From: JACMLD01 sp963705285
GTDB lineage: Bacteria; Bacteroidota; Bacteroidia; Chitinophagales; Chitinophagaceae
Reading direction: 5' to 3'
Assembly: GCA_963705285.1 (NCBI GenBank)
Contig: OY970066.1
Coordinates: 4,154,001 to 4,218,000, forward strand
DNA length: 64,000 bases
A program made the position numbers and the translations under genes. The notes beneath the pieces were generated by a model. It saw only the letters and a program-made list of their open reading frames with translations, did not search any database and was not told the origin of the DNA. Below are positions 33,888-42,343 of the stretch, piece by piece. How positions within the stretch are numbered: position 1 is the stretch's first letter; the number at the start of each line of letters is the position of its first letter.

Positions 33888-35009
33888 CTATACCAAACTT
33901 ATCTTTTTGCCGGTAGCAGCTGCTTCATAGATACTCATCAGTATTTTCATATCGCGTACGCCTTCTTCACCGTTTATATGTGCCGGAAATTTTGCCGTTT
34001 CAATAAATGACTTACAGATTTCTTCCATCATAACTGTTTGATGGTGTACAACCGGCTGGTTCAACGGGCCCGCGTTGGTGCTTCCTTTTATCGGCCCGTA
34101 ACTATACGCTGGCCCTAACTGTATCCATCCTTTACTGCCAGACACATACAATTGTTCAACGTTTGACCGGTAAGAACTGAAGCTGTTTACTGTAGCATGG
34201 CCGGGAAACTCCAGTTGCCATGAAATGGATTGTTCTACATCTTTAAAAATATCGGGTTCAGTTACCGGGCCATACTGTGCGGTAACCGATAGTGGTTCTT
34301 CTCCCGTAACATAGCGTGATGCCTGTATACAATAAACGCCAACATCCATAAGCGGGCCGCCGCCAGCCAGTGCTTTTTTTAACCGCCATTGTGCAGGATC
34401 GCCGATGCTAAATCCAAAATTAGCTTGTATAAAACGAACATCGCCTATTACTTTTTCGCGGCATTGGCGCACTACTTCTTTGGTGAACGGTTCAAAATGC
34501 ATACGATAACCAATACCCAATTGCACATTAGCATCTTTGCAGGCCTTCACCATCTCCTCTGCATCTTTTACCGAAGTGGCCATTGGTTTCTCGCACATTA
34601 CATGTTTACCTGCTTTGGCGGCACGTATCACAAATTCTTTGTGCATAGAGTTGGGCAAAACAACATATACAATATCAATGGCTTTGTTTTTTGCGATCTC
34701 ATCAAAATTCTGGTAATTATAAATATTCTTTTTATCGAGGTTGTATTTCTTTGCCCATTCCTCAGCTTTAGCAGGCGTGCCGGTAACAATGCCCGCCAGG
34801 TAGCAGTTGGATGTTTTTTCAAGCGCCACGGCCAGCTGGTTTTTTGCATAACTACCGAGGCCCACCAGGGCAACGCCCAGTTTCTTTGTATCTGCCGGTA
34901 CGGTTGGCGCAGCTGCTTTTGCCTCTGCTGCTGATAAAGCAGCAATGGTAACCCCAAGACCGCCACTGAGTGATTGTATAAAATGCCTGCGCGATTGATT
35001 GTTTGACAT
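33888..35009 (-). CDS. Tat-exported Gfo/Idh/MocA (glucose-fructose oxidoreductase-like)
   Basis: 373 aa. N-terminal QSRRHFIQSLSGGLGVTIAA is a Tat-type signal ending AKAAAP. Rossmann motif VALVGLGSYAKNQLA (47-61), family EKP at 140-142 (HVMCEKPMATS) and the later GGPLMDVGVYCIQASRYV. It resembles glucose-fructose oxidoreductase, a periplasmic enzyme with tightly bound NADP. The second such enzyme in the window. Monocistronic. Confidence 0.9.
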   Translation of the reverse strand: MSNNQSRRHFIQSLSGGLGVTIAALSAAEAKAAAPTVPADTKKLGVALVGLGSYAKNQLAVALEKTSNCYLAGIVTGTPAKAEEWAKKYNLDKKNIYNYQNFDEIAKNKAIDIVYVVLPNSMHKEFVIRAAKAGKHVMCEKPMATSVKDAEEMVKACKDANVQLGIGYRMHFEPFTKEVVRQCREKVIGDVRFIQANFGFSIGDPAQWRLKKALAGGGPLMDVGVYCIQASRYVTGEEPLSVTAQYGPVTEPDIFKDVEQSISWQLEFPGHATVNSFSSYRSNVEQLYVSGSKGWIQLGPAYSYGPIKGSTNAGPLNQPVVHHQTVMMEEICKSFIETAKFPAHINGEEGVRDMKILMSIYEAAATGKKISLV

Positions 35010-35397
35010 AAGTAATAAATTGAAGGGGATGAAAAATGATGCTGTAATTTAAGTATAAGCAACAATACAATCGCGAGCTTTTACAGTTATGTTTTTTCAC
35101 TGTATGGTATTATTTTATCCCGCTGGCGCAAAGAATGTCCCGGTGCGGTTGTTTTTTGCAGGCCATTTGCCTGACCAGCCCGTAAAAACAGCACTCGTCT
35201 GCCATGTGCATCGTAAGCTTTCAGCAGGTTGGTACTGGCTAAAGCAATGAATTTTTGTTAGGCAGGTGCGCGGGGTGCAGCGATAGGCAATGTTTTCAAA
35301 CTGCACTATTGGCAAATGATAATTCGCGGCAGGGTAGCAGGAGGTTTTATTTTCCGGGTCTTCTAATTTTATTACATTTAGTAACAAAACTACTAGT
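35010..35397. other. Intergenic region, about 390 nt; possible gene remnant on - strand
   Basis: Divergent spacer between the oxidoreductase (-) and DUF4412 (+) genes. From 35257 down to the TAA at 35089-35087 the - strand reads 56 codons with coding-like composition (NLLKAYDAHGRRVLFLRAG). These recall the start of a T9SS sorting domain but have no start codon or upstream continuation. Otherwise nothing recognised. Confidence 0.3.
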
Positions 35398-36228
35398 ATG
35401 AAACCTTTCCTGGCGTTTCTCCTGTTGCTGATTTCCTTTTCAGCATTGGCACAATCTTTTGAAGGAACCATTACCTGGTCGATAAAATATGAGCTGACCG
35501 ATCCAAAAAAACAGGCGGATATGCTCAAGAGCCAGGAGAGCATGAACAACCCTGCCAACCAGGAAAAAATGAAAAAGATGCAGGAGCAAATGAATTCGCC
35601 CGAAATGAAAGCGATGCTGGAAAAAAATCCGCAAATGAAAGCGCAGATGGAAAATGCCATGAAGGCGATGCAGGGTGGTGGTGCTGGCGGTATATTGCCT
35701 AAAAGTTTTACAGTAAAATCAAAAGGCAGCAACTCCCTCACCAAAATGGAAGGAGGTATGATGAATATGGAAGTGTTGTTTCTGGCAGACAAAACACAAT
35801 CGTTTATGATTGACCGCACTGCCAAAACATACTCGATGCTGCCATCTGGTACGGCCGACCGTAAACGTGATAGCATTCAGCATAAGGTTACAAAAACCGG
35901 TGAAACCATGAAAGTGCTGAACTATACCTGTACAAAATATATTGTTGAACTAACCAATGATAAAGGCAATATCATGAACCAGGTTTTCTGGACGACCACC
36001 GAAATCAAAGGCCTTGATATGAAAAGCCTTTCAAGACAAAGAATGGGTAATACCGGTCAGTCTTTTTATTATGAAGGCATCAGCGGCGTGCCGTTAAGAA
36101 TGGAAATGGTTTCTGCTGACATGAATATGGTGATGGAAGTGATCGATATCAAAAAACAAAGTTTGCCTGCTGCTGATTTTGTCATTCCTGCTGACTTTAA
36201 AGAAACAAAAAGCCCGTATGCGAGGTAG
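35398..36228 (+). CDS. DUF4412 domain-containing secreted protein
   Basis: 276 aa. Signal peptide MKPFLAFLLLLISFSALAQ. A Met/Lys/Glu-rich helical insertion (about 40-95, many Met) precedes a beta-rich DUF4412 domain: FTVKSKGSNSLTKMEGGM, LADKTQSFMIDRTAKTYSML and VLNYTCTKYIVELTN, ending ADFVIPADFKETK. Periplasmic; the fold resembles LolA/GLPGLI-type lipid-binding proteins (weak inference). The DUF4870 gene follows 54 nt later on the same strand. Confidence 0.87.
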   Translation: MKPFLAFLLLLISFSALAQSFEGTITWSIKYELTDPKKQADMLKSQESMNNPANQEKMKKMQEQMNSPEMKAMLEKNPQMKAQMENAMKAMQGGGAGGILPKSFTVKSKGSNSLTKMEGGMMNMEVLFLADKTQSFMIDRTAKTYSMLPSGTADRKRDSIQHKVTKTGETMKVLNYTCTKYIVELTNDKGNIMNQVFWTTTEIKGLDMKSLSRQRMGNTGQSFYYEGISGVPLRMEMVSADMNMVMEVIDIKKQSLPAADFVIPADFKETKSPYAR

Positions 36229-36282
36229 ATTCTACTGCCTGACTATAATTGCTAACAATTAAATAATCAAAAACCCTCTATC

Positions 36283-36642
36283 ATGACATCCTCTTCACTG
36301 CTGGGTACAGATGAGTTGCCACCCGTTGTACCTACTTCTGACGAAAAAACAATGGCGTTGATTGCGCATATTGTTACGCTTGTTTCAAATTTTATAGCAC
36401 CACTGGTTATTTATCTGATTAAAAAAGATGAGTCGGCATTTGTAACGGCGCACGCAAAAGAATCGCTCAACTTTCAGCTTACCGTATTTGTTGTTGCCAT
36501 CATTCTGGTGATTACCATTGTGGGTATTTTTCTGTTGTGGATACTGGCCCTGTATGCGTTGGTGCTGGTTATCATTGGTACTATAAGGGCAAGTGAAGGA
36601 AAAATATACCGGTATCCGTTCAGTATAAAATTTATAAAATAA
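36283..36642 (+). CDS. DUF4870 domain-containing membrane protein
   Basis: 119 aa. Family signature: KTMALIAHIVTLVSNFIAPLV, then KKDESAFVTAHAKESLNFQL, then two transmembrane helices and the C-terminal RASEGKIYRYPFSIKFI. Three hydrophobic segments in all. Also known as the YtxH/Tic20-like small membrane protein group; function unknown. Co-directional with DUF4412; converges with the serine hydrolase gene, 18 nt apart. Confidence 0.9.
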   Translation: MTSSSLLGTDELPPVVPTSDEKTMALIAHIVTLVSNFIAPLVIYLIKKDESAFVTAHAKESLNFQLTVFVVAIILVITIVGIFLLWILALYALVLVIIGTIRASEGKIYRYPFSIKFIK

Positions 36643-36660
36643 AATTCGTTTGGGCGTTTT

Positions 36661-37716
36661 TTAAAAATCTTTATCAAGCCAGCGCAAAGCCCACCAGGTT
36701 TGGGGGCCAAAATAATAGTTGAGCACGGCAGGCATTACAGTAAGTCCGTTGTGGCTATTGGTAAAATAAACGATGCTTTGTTTTTTTTGCGGAAACGCCA
36801 TAAAAAAAGATTTAAAATCTCCATTATCGCCCCAGTGCCAGATCGCCGTTCCTGATTCATTTCTCTGGATGCCTACGCCCAGTGCCCATGAAATATGATT
36901 GGTGGCTTCATTAGCTTTCTTGCCCGGCTTTACAACGTTTACCAAATCTGATAACAACAGTTGATGCGCCGTCTTGCTTAAACCCTGCCCGCTTACCAAT
37001 GCCTGCAGAAATGAGTTGTAGTCTGCTGCGGTAGTTAACATTGAATAGGCGGCGGCAGCAAAAAAAGGTTCATTGCGGCCGGTTGATTCTTCTTTTGCAT
37101 TATGGCCATAAGCCCCAGTGGCGTCAAAAGAAGGGTGCCATAAAAAACTGGTAGAGGTCATTTGCAACGGCATAAAAACTTCCTGCCGGGCTATTTTTTC
37201 GAGCGACTGTTTCCAGATGCTTTCAACGGCGTACTGCAGGTACATAAATCCTTCGCCTGAATAAGACCAGCTGCTGCCTGGTTTGAATGTGGTTTTCAAT
37301 GCAGATGTAAACCATTGCTTCGATACAGGGTTGGCTGCCCAATTGGGAAAACCTGTCTGGTGGTGCAATACCATTCTTGCTGTAATTTGCCAGGCGGCAG
37401 TATCTGCATTGATGCGATCATACTTGTAATAGTTGCGCAGCGGTTCATCCAGCGACATCTCATTTCTGTCTACCATTTTCAGCACGATATAAGCCAGCAC
37501 TGCTTTGCTAAGCGATGCTGCCTGGAATACCGTGGCACTATCTACTTTCACTGACTCATCTGCATTGCCATAATAATAAGCCCGGCGCTGGTTATGATCA
37601 ACAGCAACAATCTGAACACCGGTAACTTTTCCTTGCAGAAAAATACTGTCCAGCGTTTTCTGCGCAATGCAAAGGCATGGAAGTAAAACAAGCAAATAGC
37701 AATAGATATATTTCAT
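36661..37716 (-). CDS. Serine hydrolase, class C beta-lactamase family
   Basis: 351 aa. Signal peptide MKYIYCYLLVLLPCLCIAQ. Active-site motifs: AASLSKAVLAY (Ser68-x-x-Lys71), SWSYSGEGFMYLQ (YxN position, here YSG) and IWHWGDNGDF (H-x-G in place of KTG). Such proteins are esterases, D-aminopeptidases or penicillin-binding-protein relatives rather than true beta-lactamases; resistance should not be assumed. Periplasmic. Stand-alone. Confidence 0.88.
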   Translation of the reverse strand: MKYIYCYLLVLLPCLCIAQKTLDSIFLQGKVTGVQIVAVDHNQRRAYYYGNADESVKVDSATVFQAASLSKAVLAYIVLKMVDRNEMSLDEPLRNYYKYDRINADTAAWQITARMVLHHQTGFPNWAANPVSKQWFTSALKTTFKPGSSWSYSGEGFMYLQYAVESIWKQSLEKIARQEVFMPLQMTSTSFLWHPSFDATGAYGHNAKEESTGRNEPFFAAAAYSMLTTAADYNSFLQALVSGQGLSKTAHQLLLSDLVNVVKPGKKANEATNHISWALGVGIQRNESGTAIWHWGDNGDFKSFFMAFPQKKQSIVYFTNSHNGLTVMPAVLNYYFGPQTWWALRWLDKDF

Positions 37717-37901
37717 AGTGTTGTGCCGGTATTTAGCATGATACAGTATGACGATTGCTTCCCAAATAACATAGTTGATATTGCACTCCGTTGTATCATC
37801 CGCTAAATGTAATTAAAAATATATGGATGGGTTTTCCGGTAGGGGCAACAGCATTAACACTAATATGATGACTGGTATACAGTGTGAGGCATACTTGAAG
37901 C

Positions 37902-37932
37902 TTGCATGCTAAACTAACAATCGTTATCTTTG
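37902..37932 (+). promoter_or_regulatory. Bacteroidota promoter for thiolase gene
   Basis: -33 TTG at 37902-37904, 20-nt spacer, -7 TATCTTTG at 37925-37932. The ATG is at 37952, so the leader is about 13 nt. Confidence 0.65.
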
Positions 37933-37951
37933 CTCCTCAATTTTTATTACC

Positions 37952-39133
37952 ATGAGAGAAGTAGTCATCATAGCCGCGGTAAGAACGCCCATCGGAAGTT
38001 TTGGCGGGTCATTAAAAAGTTTATCAGCTACACAATTGGGTGCTGCAGCCATTAAGGGTGCATTGGCCAAAGCAGGTATACAACCGCAACAGGTGCAGGA
38101 TGTGTTAATGGGATGCGTCATACAGGCAAACCTGGGACAAGCGCCTGCACGGCAGGCAGCAAAGTTTGCCGGCTTACCCAATGAAGTAAATTGTACCACC
38201 GTGAACAAGGTTTGTGCCAGCGGTATGAAGGCGATATCTCAGGCCGCGCAAAGCATTGCACTGGGCGATGCAGATATTGTAATTGCGGGCGGTATGGAAA
38301 GCATGAGCAATATTCCATTTTATGCAGACCAGATGCGTTGGGGAAATAAATATGGCAACACCACTTTGGTGGATGGCCTGGTGAGGGATGGTTTAACGGA
38401 TGTGTATGATGGAAAGGCCATGGGTTTTGCAGGTGAGCTATGTGCCCGCGAATGCGGCATTACCCGCGAAGAGCAGGATGCCTTTGCCATAAATAGTTAC
38501 AAACGCAGCCAGGCCGCTTGGGAAAAAGGACTATTTGCGAACGAAGTGGTGCCAGTTGAAATTCCACAACGCAAAGGCGACCCCGTTGTATTTGCAAAAG
38601 ACGAAGAACCTTACAATGTAAAATTTGATAAGATCGCCAGCCTGTCGCCCGCTTTCGATAAAAATGGAACCGTAACCGCGGCCAACGCATCCACCTTAAA
38701 TGACGGTGCAGCCGCACTGGTATTGATGAGCAAAGAGAAAGCAACTGAATTGAATTTGAAACCCATTGCCACCATACTTTCTTATGCAGATGCCGAGCAG
38801 GCGCCTGAATGGTTTACCACCACGCCCAGCATTGCGGTACCCAGAGCGGTGGCAAAAGCCGGTCTGCAAATGTCAGACATTGAGTACTGGGAAGTGAACG
38901 AAGCGTTTGCTGTAGTAGGTATTGAAAACAGCCGCCGCTTACAATTGGATCCTGCTAAAGTAAACGTACACGGCGGTGCGGTAAGCCTTGGCCATCCCTT
39001 GGGTGCCAGCGGTGCAAGAATTATTGTTACGCTGATAAATGTACTGAAGGCAAATAATGCCACTTACGGTGCTGCAGGTATCTGCAATGGCGGAGGCGGC
39101 GCTTCGGCGATGGTCATTAAAAATATTCAGTAA
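37952..39133 (+). CDS. Acetyl-CoA C-acetyltransferase (thiolase)
   Basis: 393 aa, full length for the family. Active-site Cys88 in VNKVCASGMKA, His348 in GHPLGASGAR and Cys378 in GICNGGGGAS. It condenses two acetyl-CoA to acetoacetyl-CoA or works in reverse in beta-oxidation. Residues around the active site (NIPFYADQMRWGNKYGN loop) are of the short-chain biosynthetic/AtoB type. Cytosolic. Single gene with a good promoter and short leader. Confidence 0.94.
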   Translation: MREVVIIAAVRTPIGSFGGSLKSLSATQLGAAAIKGALAKAGIQPQQVQDVLMGCVIQANLGQAPARQAAKFAGLPNEVNCTTVNKVCASGMKAISQAAQSIALGDADIVIAGGMESMSNIPFYADQMRWGNKYGNTTLVDGLVRDGLTDVYDGKAMGFAGELCARECGITREEQDAFAINSYKRSQAAWEKGLFANEVVPVEIPQRKGDPVVFAKDEEPYNVKFDKIASLSPAFDKNGTVTAANASTLNDGAAALVLMSKEKATELNLKPIATILSYADAEQAPEWFTTTPSIAVPRAVAKAGLQMSDIEYWEVNEAFAVVGIENSRRLQLDPAKVNVHGGAVSLGHPLGASGARIIVTLINVLKANNATYGAAGICNGGGGASAMVIKNIQ

Positions 39134-39258
39134 CTTATTTTCCAAAAAGACATTATCCACCTACGCAGTAAACCTGCAAGGCCACCGGTTTCGTATTTGC
39201 GAAAAAAAACTTCCTTAATTTACCCGGCTGCGCACAATAAAATTGACACAGTCTCTAC

Positions 39259-39289
39259 TTGCATATCCGGCAGTGGCCGAATATATTTG
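39259..39289 (+). promoter_or_regulatory. Bacteroidota promoter for the 39320 gene
   Basis: -33 TTG at 39259-39261, 20-nt spacer, -7 TATATTTG at 39282-39289, ATG at 39320. Confidence 0.65.
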
Positions 39290-39319
39290 TCCCCAAATTA
39301 TTTACCCTAAACCCCTTTT

Positions 39320-39913
39320 ATGAAGAAATGTTTGTTGGTATGTATGGTGACCATCCTGGCCACGGCAGGGGCATCTGCGCAAAGTTTTATGCATGGTGCC
39401 GGTCTCAATGTTTTTGTTGCTACGGCCCCCAATGGTAAAGCTGCTGTTAATGGCGGTGTTAGTTATTCACCCCGGTTTAATTTTATTGAACAGGAAGACA
39501 TGTCTGTATCTGTAGGCCTTCCATTTACAGCCGGCGTATCCGGCAGTTACAGCGCAAATTACAACAGCCAGTACGGCAGCAGTTCCAGCAATACCTTAAG
39601 CTTTATGTTCAATGCACCTTTACTGGTAAACCTGAACATGGGTGCTGGTTCAACAAAAGAGTCGGAAAGCCGCTTCGGTTATTTTGTAGGCGCCGGTTTT
39701 GGTTATCACTATGGCTCCTATAATATTTCAGACATACTGAATTATGAAGAAACCTCCACCAAATTCAGCACCATTGGCCCCGTGGGCAACGCCGGCGTAC
39801 GCTTTGGGGTAGGTAGCGGTTCTCATAACATTGAAGTACGTTTGCAATACATGAAAGGTATCAACGATGTAAAACCCAATATTTTCAGTGCGGGTGCTGC
39901 ATTCAATTTTTAG
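39320..39913 (+). CDS. Outer membrane beta-barrel-like protein, 197 aa
   Basis: Signal peptide MKKCLLVCMVTILATAGASAQ, then Gly/Ser/aromatic amphipathic strands (FGYFVGAGFGYHYGSYNI, NAGVRFGVGSGSHNIEVRL) and the terminal AGAAFNF ending in Phe. Ser-rich loop at about 82-95. Probably an 8-strand barrel of unknown function, distantly like the barrel at 31522-32100. It has its own promoter and terminator. Confidence 0.75.
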   Translation: MKKCLLVCMVTILATAGASAQSFMHGAGLNVFVATAPNGKAAVNGGVSYSPRFNFIEQEDMSVSVGLPFTAGVSGSYSANYNSQYGSSSSNTLSFMFNAPLLVNLNMGAGSTKESESRFGYFVGAGFGYHYGSYNISDILNYEETSTKFSTIGPVGNAGVRFGVGSGSHNIEVRLQYMKGINDVKPNIFSAGAAFNF

Positions 39914-39952
39914 TAGAAAAAAATACTATTAATCATATTACAATGATGAAAG

Positions 39953-39976
39953 CGCTTCCACACGGAAGCGTTTTTT
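39953..39976 (+). terminator. Rho-independent terminator
   Basis: Stem CGCTTCC (39953-39959) / GGAAGCG (39964-39970), loop ACAC, six T. Confidence 0.88.
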
Positions 39977-40006
39977 GTTGTAACAATGAATTAATTAGCT
40001 TGCAGT

Positions 40007-40522
40007 ATGAGTATTACTACCAGGTATGCAACATTGGCTGATGCTGAAGCCATAGCATTGTTGAGCCGGCAGACTTTTTACGATACGTTTGCCGAGTTTA
40101 ATATAAAAGAAGATATGGATAAGTTTATGACTGAATCTTTCAGCATGGAAAAACTTACTGCTGAAGTAGGCCTGCCGCAGTATGTTTTTTTGATAGCAAC
40201 TTTAAACAATGAGATGGCGGGCTATGCAAAATTATCAGAAGGTAAACAACCTGCGGAGCTGGACAACCTGGCATCCATAGAAATCAGCCGAATTTACGCA
40301 GCCAAACAAACGATAGGTTACGGCGTAGGTAAAGCGCTGATGGAAGAATGCATCCGCGTAGCAAAAGAAAAAAATAAAAAAATCATCTGGCTGGGTGTAT
40401 GGGGTGAGAACGAAAGGGCCATCAATTTTTACAAGAAATTTGGGTTTGAAAAATTTGGCGAGCACGACTTTTTGCTGGGTAACGATCTGCAAACGGATTG
40501 GCTGATGAAGAAAACGCTATAA
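40007..40522 (+). CDS. GNAT family N-acetyltransferase
   Basis: 171 aa. GNAT fold with acetyl-CoA loop IGYGVGKALMEECIRVAKEKNKK and the following IIWLGVWGENERAINFYKKFGFEKFGEHDFLLG, which together are near-diagnostic for the spermidine/diamine-type or ribosomal-type small GNATs of Bacteroidota. The substrate is unknown. Cytosolic. Confidence 0.92.
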   Translation: MSITTRYATLADAEAIALLSRQTFYDTFAEFNIKEDMDKFMTESFSMEKLTAEVGLPQYVFLIATLNNEMAGYAKLSEGKQPAELDNLASIEISRIYAAKQTIGYGVGKALMEECIRVAKEKNKKIIWLGVWGENERAINFYKKFGFEKFGEHDFLLGNDLQTDWLMKKTL

Positions 40523-40556
40523 AAGAAATTATATTCATTTGATAGCTATCTTGCTC

Positions 40557-41147
40557 TTACAGTAGTTTCGTGCCTTCGTATATATCCAACAACGGAAGGC
40601 TCATTTGAATGGTCTGTATAAACAATGTGTCAGTACCGGTGTTGTATTCTTTTAATTCCCAAAACCCGGAATTATTTATTGTATATGCTTCTATGCTGAT
40701 GGACTGGCTGTCTATGAAAATGCACTCTTTCAAAGTTGTAATATCGCGATACAACTTAAACTTCAGCCCTCTGTCGTAATCCCTTGTGCTTGGTGATAAT
40801 ACCTCAAATAAAATAGAAGGGTTTATAGCATTCCACTCGTCATTATTCCTGGTAATGATATCATGACAAAAAACCGAAATGTCCGGATAGGTAAATAAAC
40901 TGTTTTGTTCGATGTAAATTCGTTGAGCACTATTCATTGCCGAACATTTCTTGCCTGTTAAAAAACTGCTAACCGAGGTTAAAACATTTACCACAATCTT
41001 ATTATGCGTCAGTTTTGCACCGCTCATGGCAAATACCTCTCCCTGGTAAAATCCATGTTTTTCTACCGAGTCATTTTCAAATGCCAGGTATTCCTCGATG
41101 GTCATTTTTTGCCTATGGTAAGTCACTGCGGGTTCGTGCAATTCCAT
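40557..41147 (-). CDS. Uma2 family protein (PD-(D/E)XK nuclease-like, DUF820)
   Basis: 196 aa. Starts with TIEEYLAFENDSVEKHGFYQGEVFAMSGAK, then VVNVLTSVSSFL, the catalytic TYPDISVFCHD and ILFEVLSPSTRDYDRGLK, where D and ExL-type positions match the restriction-endonuclease-like core. Uma2 proteins are abundant in cyanobacteria and Bacteroidota and have no settled function. Solitary here, no methylase partner. Confidence 0.9.
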   Translation of the reverse strand: MELHEPAVTYHRQKMTIEEYLAFENDSVEKHGFYQGEVFAMSGAKLTHNKIVVNVLTSVSSFLTGKKCSAMNSAQRIYIEQNSLFTYPDISVFCHDIITRNNDEWNAINPSILFEVLSPSTRDYDRGLKFKLYRDITTLKECIFIDSQSISIEAYTINNSGFWELKEYNTGTDTLFIQTIQMSLPLLDIYEGTKLL

Positions 41148-41219
41148 GTTTTGAAATTACAAAATTGAATTTGTATAAAACATATTTTCATTTTGTTGAT
41201 GCGAATGAGCGTCTGTATT

Positions 41220-42209
41220 TTATTGCCGCTTTTTGATAGCAGTGATTATCTTCTCTGCATGTTCCCTTGAGTTCTCAATAAACAAGCGATGCGTGTTCAT
41301 GCCGCCGCAAATAACACCGGCAAGAAAAATATTAGGAACATTGGTTTCATGGGTATCATCATTGATACTGGGGCACATAACCTCGTCGCTTGATAAGTTG
41401 ATACCGATACTGCGCAAAAAATCAAGATTTGGCTGGTAGCCCGTGGTAGCAATCACCCAGTCGTTGGCCAGCGTTACAACCCCCTGCGGTGTTTCTATAT
41501 CCACTTCATGTTCCCGTATTTCTTTTACCGTTGAATTGTAATAGGCTTTTATGGAACCTGCTTCTATGCGGTTAATGATATCCGGCCTAACCCAGTATTT
41601 AACGCGGGCGCCGATCTCGTCCTTTCTTATCACCATAGTTACGGCTGCGCCTTTGCGCCATGTTTCAAGTGCTGCGTCTACCGATGAATTTTGCGCGCCC
41701 ACCACCAGTACCCGCTGAAAAGCATATGGGTGGGCTTCTTTGTAATAATGGGTAACCTTTGGCAGGTCTTCTCCCGGCACGTGTAACAGGTAAGGGATAT
41801 CATAAAAACCCGTGGCAATAATGACGTAACTGGCGCTGTATACCTGTTTGCCTGTGGTAACCACATATTGAATGTTCTTGCCGGAAGCGTTATCCGGGTT
41901 AACCGACAATACTTTTTCAAACAGATGAATGTTGAGCTGGTAGCCCAAGGTAACCCTGCGGTAATATTCCAGCGCTTCGGGCCGTGTTGGTTTTGGGTTG
42001 TTGGAAACAAAAGGTACGCCGCCAATTTCCAACCGTTCAGAAGTTGAAAAGAACGTCATGTTAGACGGGTAGTTATACAGCGAGTTGACCAGGCTGCCTT
42101 TTTCCAGTACCAGGTAATCAAGCGATGCCTTTTTGGCTTCCAGTGCACAGGCCAGGCCTATTGGCCCGCCACCAATGATAATAACCGTATAATGAGATTG
42201 TGTAGACAA
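41220..42209 (-). CDS. ypdA: YpdA-family putative bacillithiol disulfide reductase
   Basis: 329 aa from a TTG at 42209 (STQSHYTVIIIGGGPIGLAC). FAD-binding GGGPIG at 13-18, then YLVLEKGSLVNSLYNYPSNMTFFSTSE, diagnostic for YpdA (Bdr). The NADPH Rossmann motif is VLVVGAQNSSVDAALE and the C-terminal is VPNIFLAGVICGGMNTHRLFIENSREHA. YpdA reduces oxidised bacillithiol with NADPH in Firmicutes; bacillithiol also occurs in some Bacteroidota. The frame opens to a TTG at 42245, but a -7 box sits inside that extension, which favours the later TTG. Confidence 0.88.
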   Translation of the reverse strand: MSTQSHYTVIIIGGGPIGLACALEAKKASLDYLVLEKGSLVNSLYNYPSNMTFFSTSERLEIGGVPFVSNNPKPTRPEALEYYRRVTLGYQLNIHLFEKVLSVNPDNASGKNIQYVVTTGKQVYSASYVIIATGFYDIPYLLHVPGEDLPKVTHYYKEAHPYAFQRVLVVGAQNSSVDAALETWRKGAAVTMVIRKDEIGARVKYWVRPDIINRIEAGSIKAYYNSTVKEIREHEVDIETPQGVVTLANDWVIATTGYQPNLDFLRSIGINLSSDEVMCPSINDDTHETNVPNIFLAGVICGGMNTHRLFIENSREHAEKIITAIKKRQ

Positions 42210-42226
42210 TATGCTTTTGTTTTGTG

Positions 42227-42234
42227 CAAATGTA
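42227..42234 (-). promoter_or_regulatory. Candidate -7 box for ypdA
   Basis: TACATTTG on the - strand (42234 to 42227), consensus TAnnTTTG. It decides the start codon: the transcript would begin near 42220 and be nearly leaderless for the TTG at 42209. No clear -33 element. Confidence 0.4.
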
Positions 42235-42309
42235 ATGGAAACCAATGGGAGGGGTTGGCGATGGTATGCATCCTGTGCCGTCCTGTAAATAAAATTGTAT
42301 TTAAACGCT

Positions 42310-42317
42310 TATTTTTG
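42310..42317 (+). promoter_or_regulatory. Candidate -7 box for fbp
   Basis: TATTTTTG, 26 nt before the fbp ATG. The nearest TTG (42295-42297) is only 12 nt away, short for a -33 element. Confidence 0.4.
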
Positions 42318-42343
42318 CCAGCGCCTTTCACAAAACAACCTAT

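Noticed and set aside
35115..35876. Long - strand open frame (253 codons)
   Set aside because: It lies antisense to the well-supported DUF4412 gene and mirrors its codon bias; no family features.
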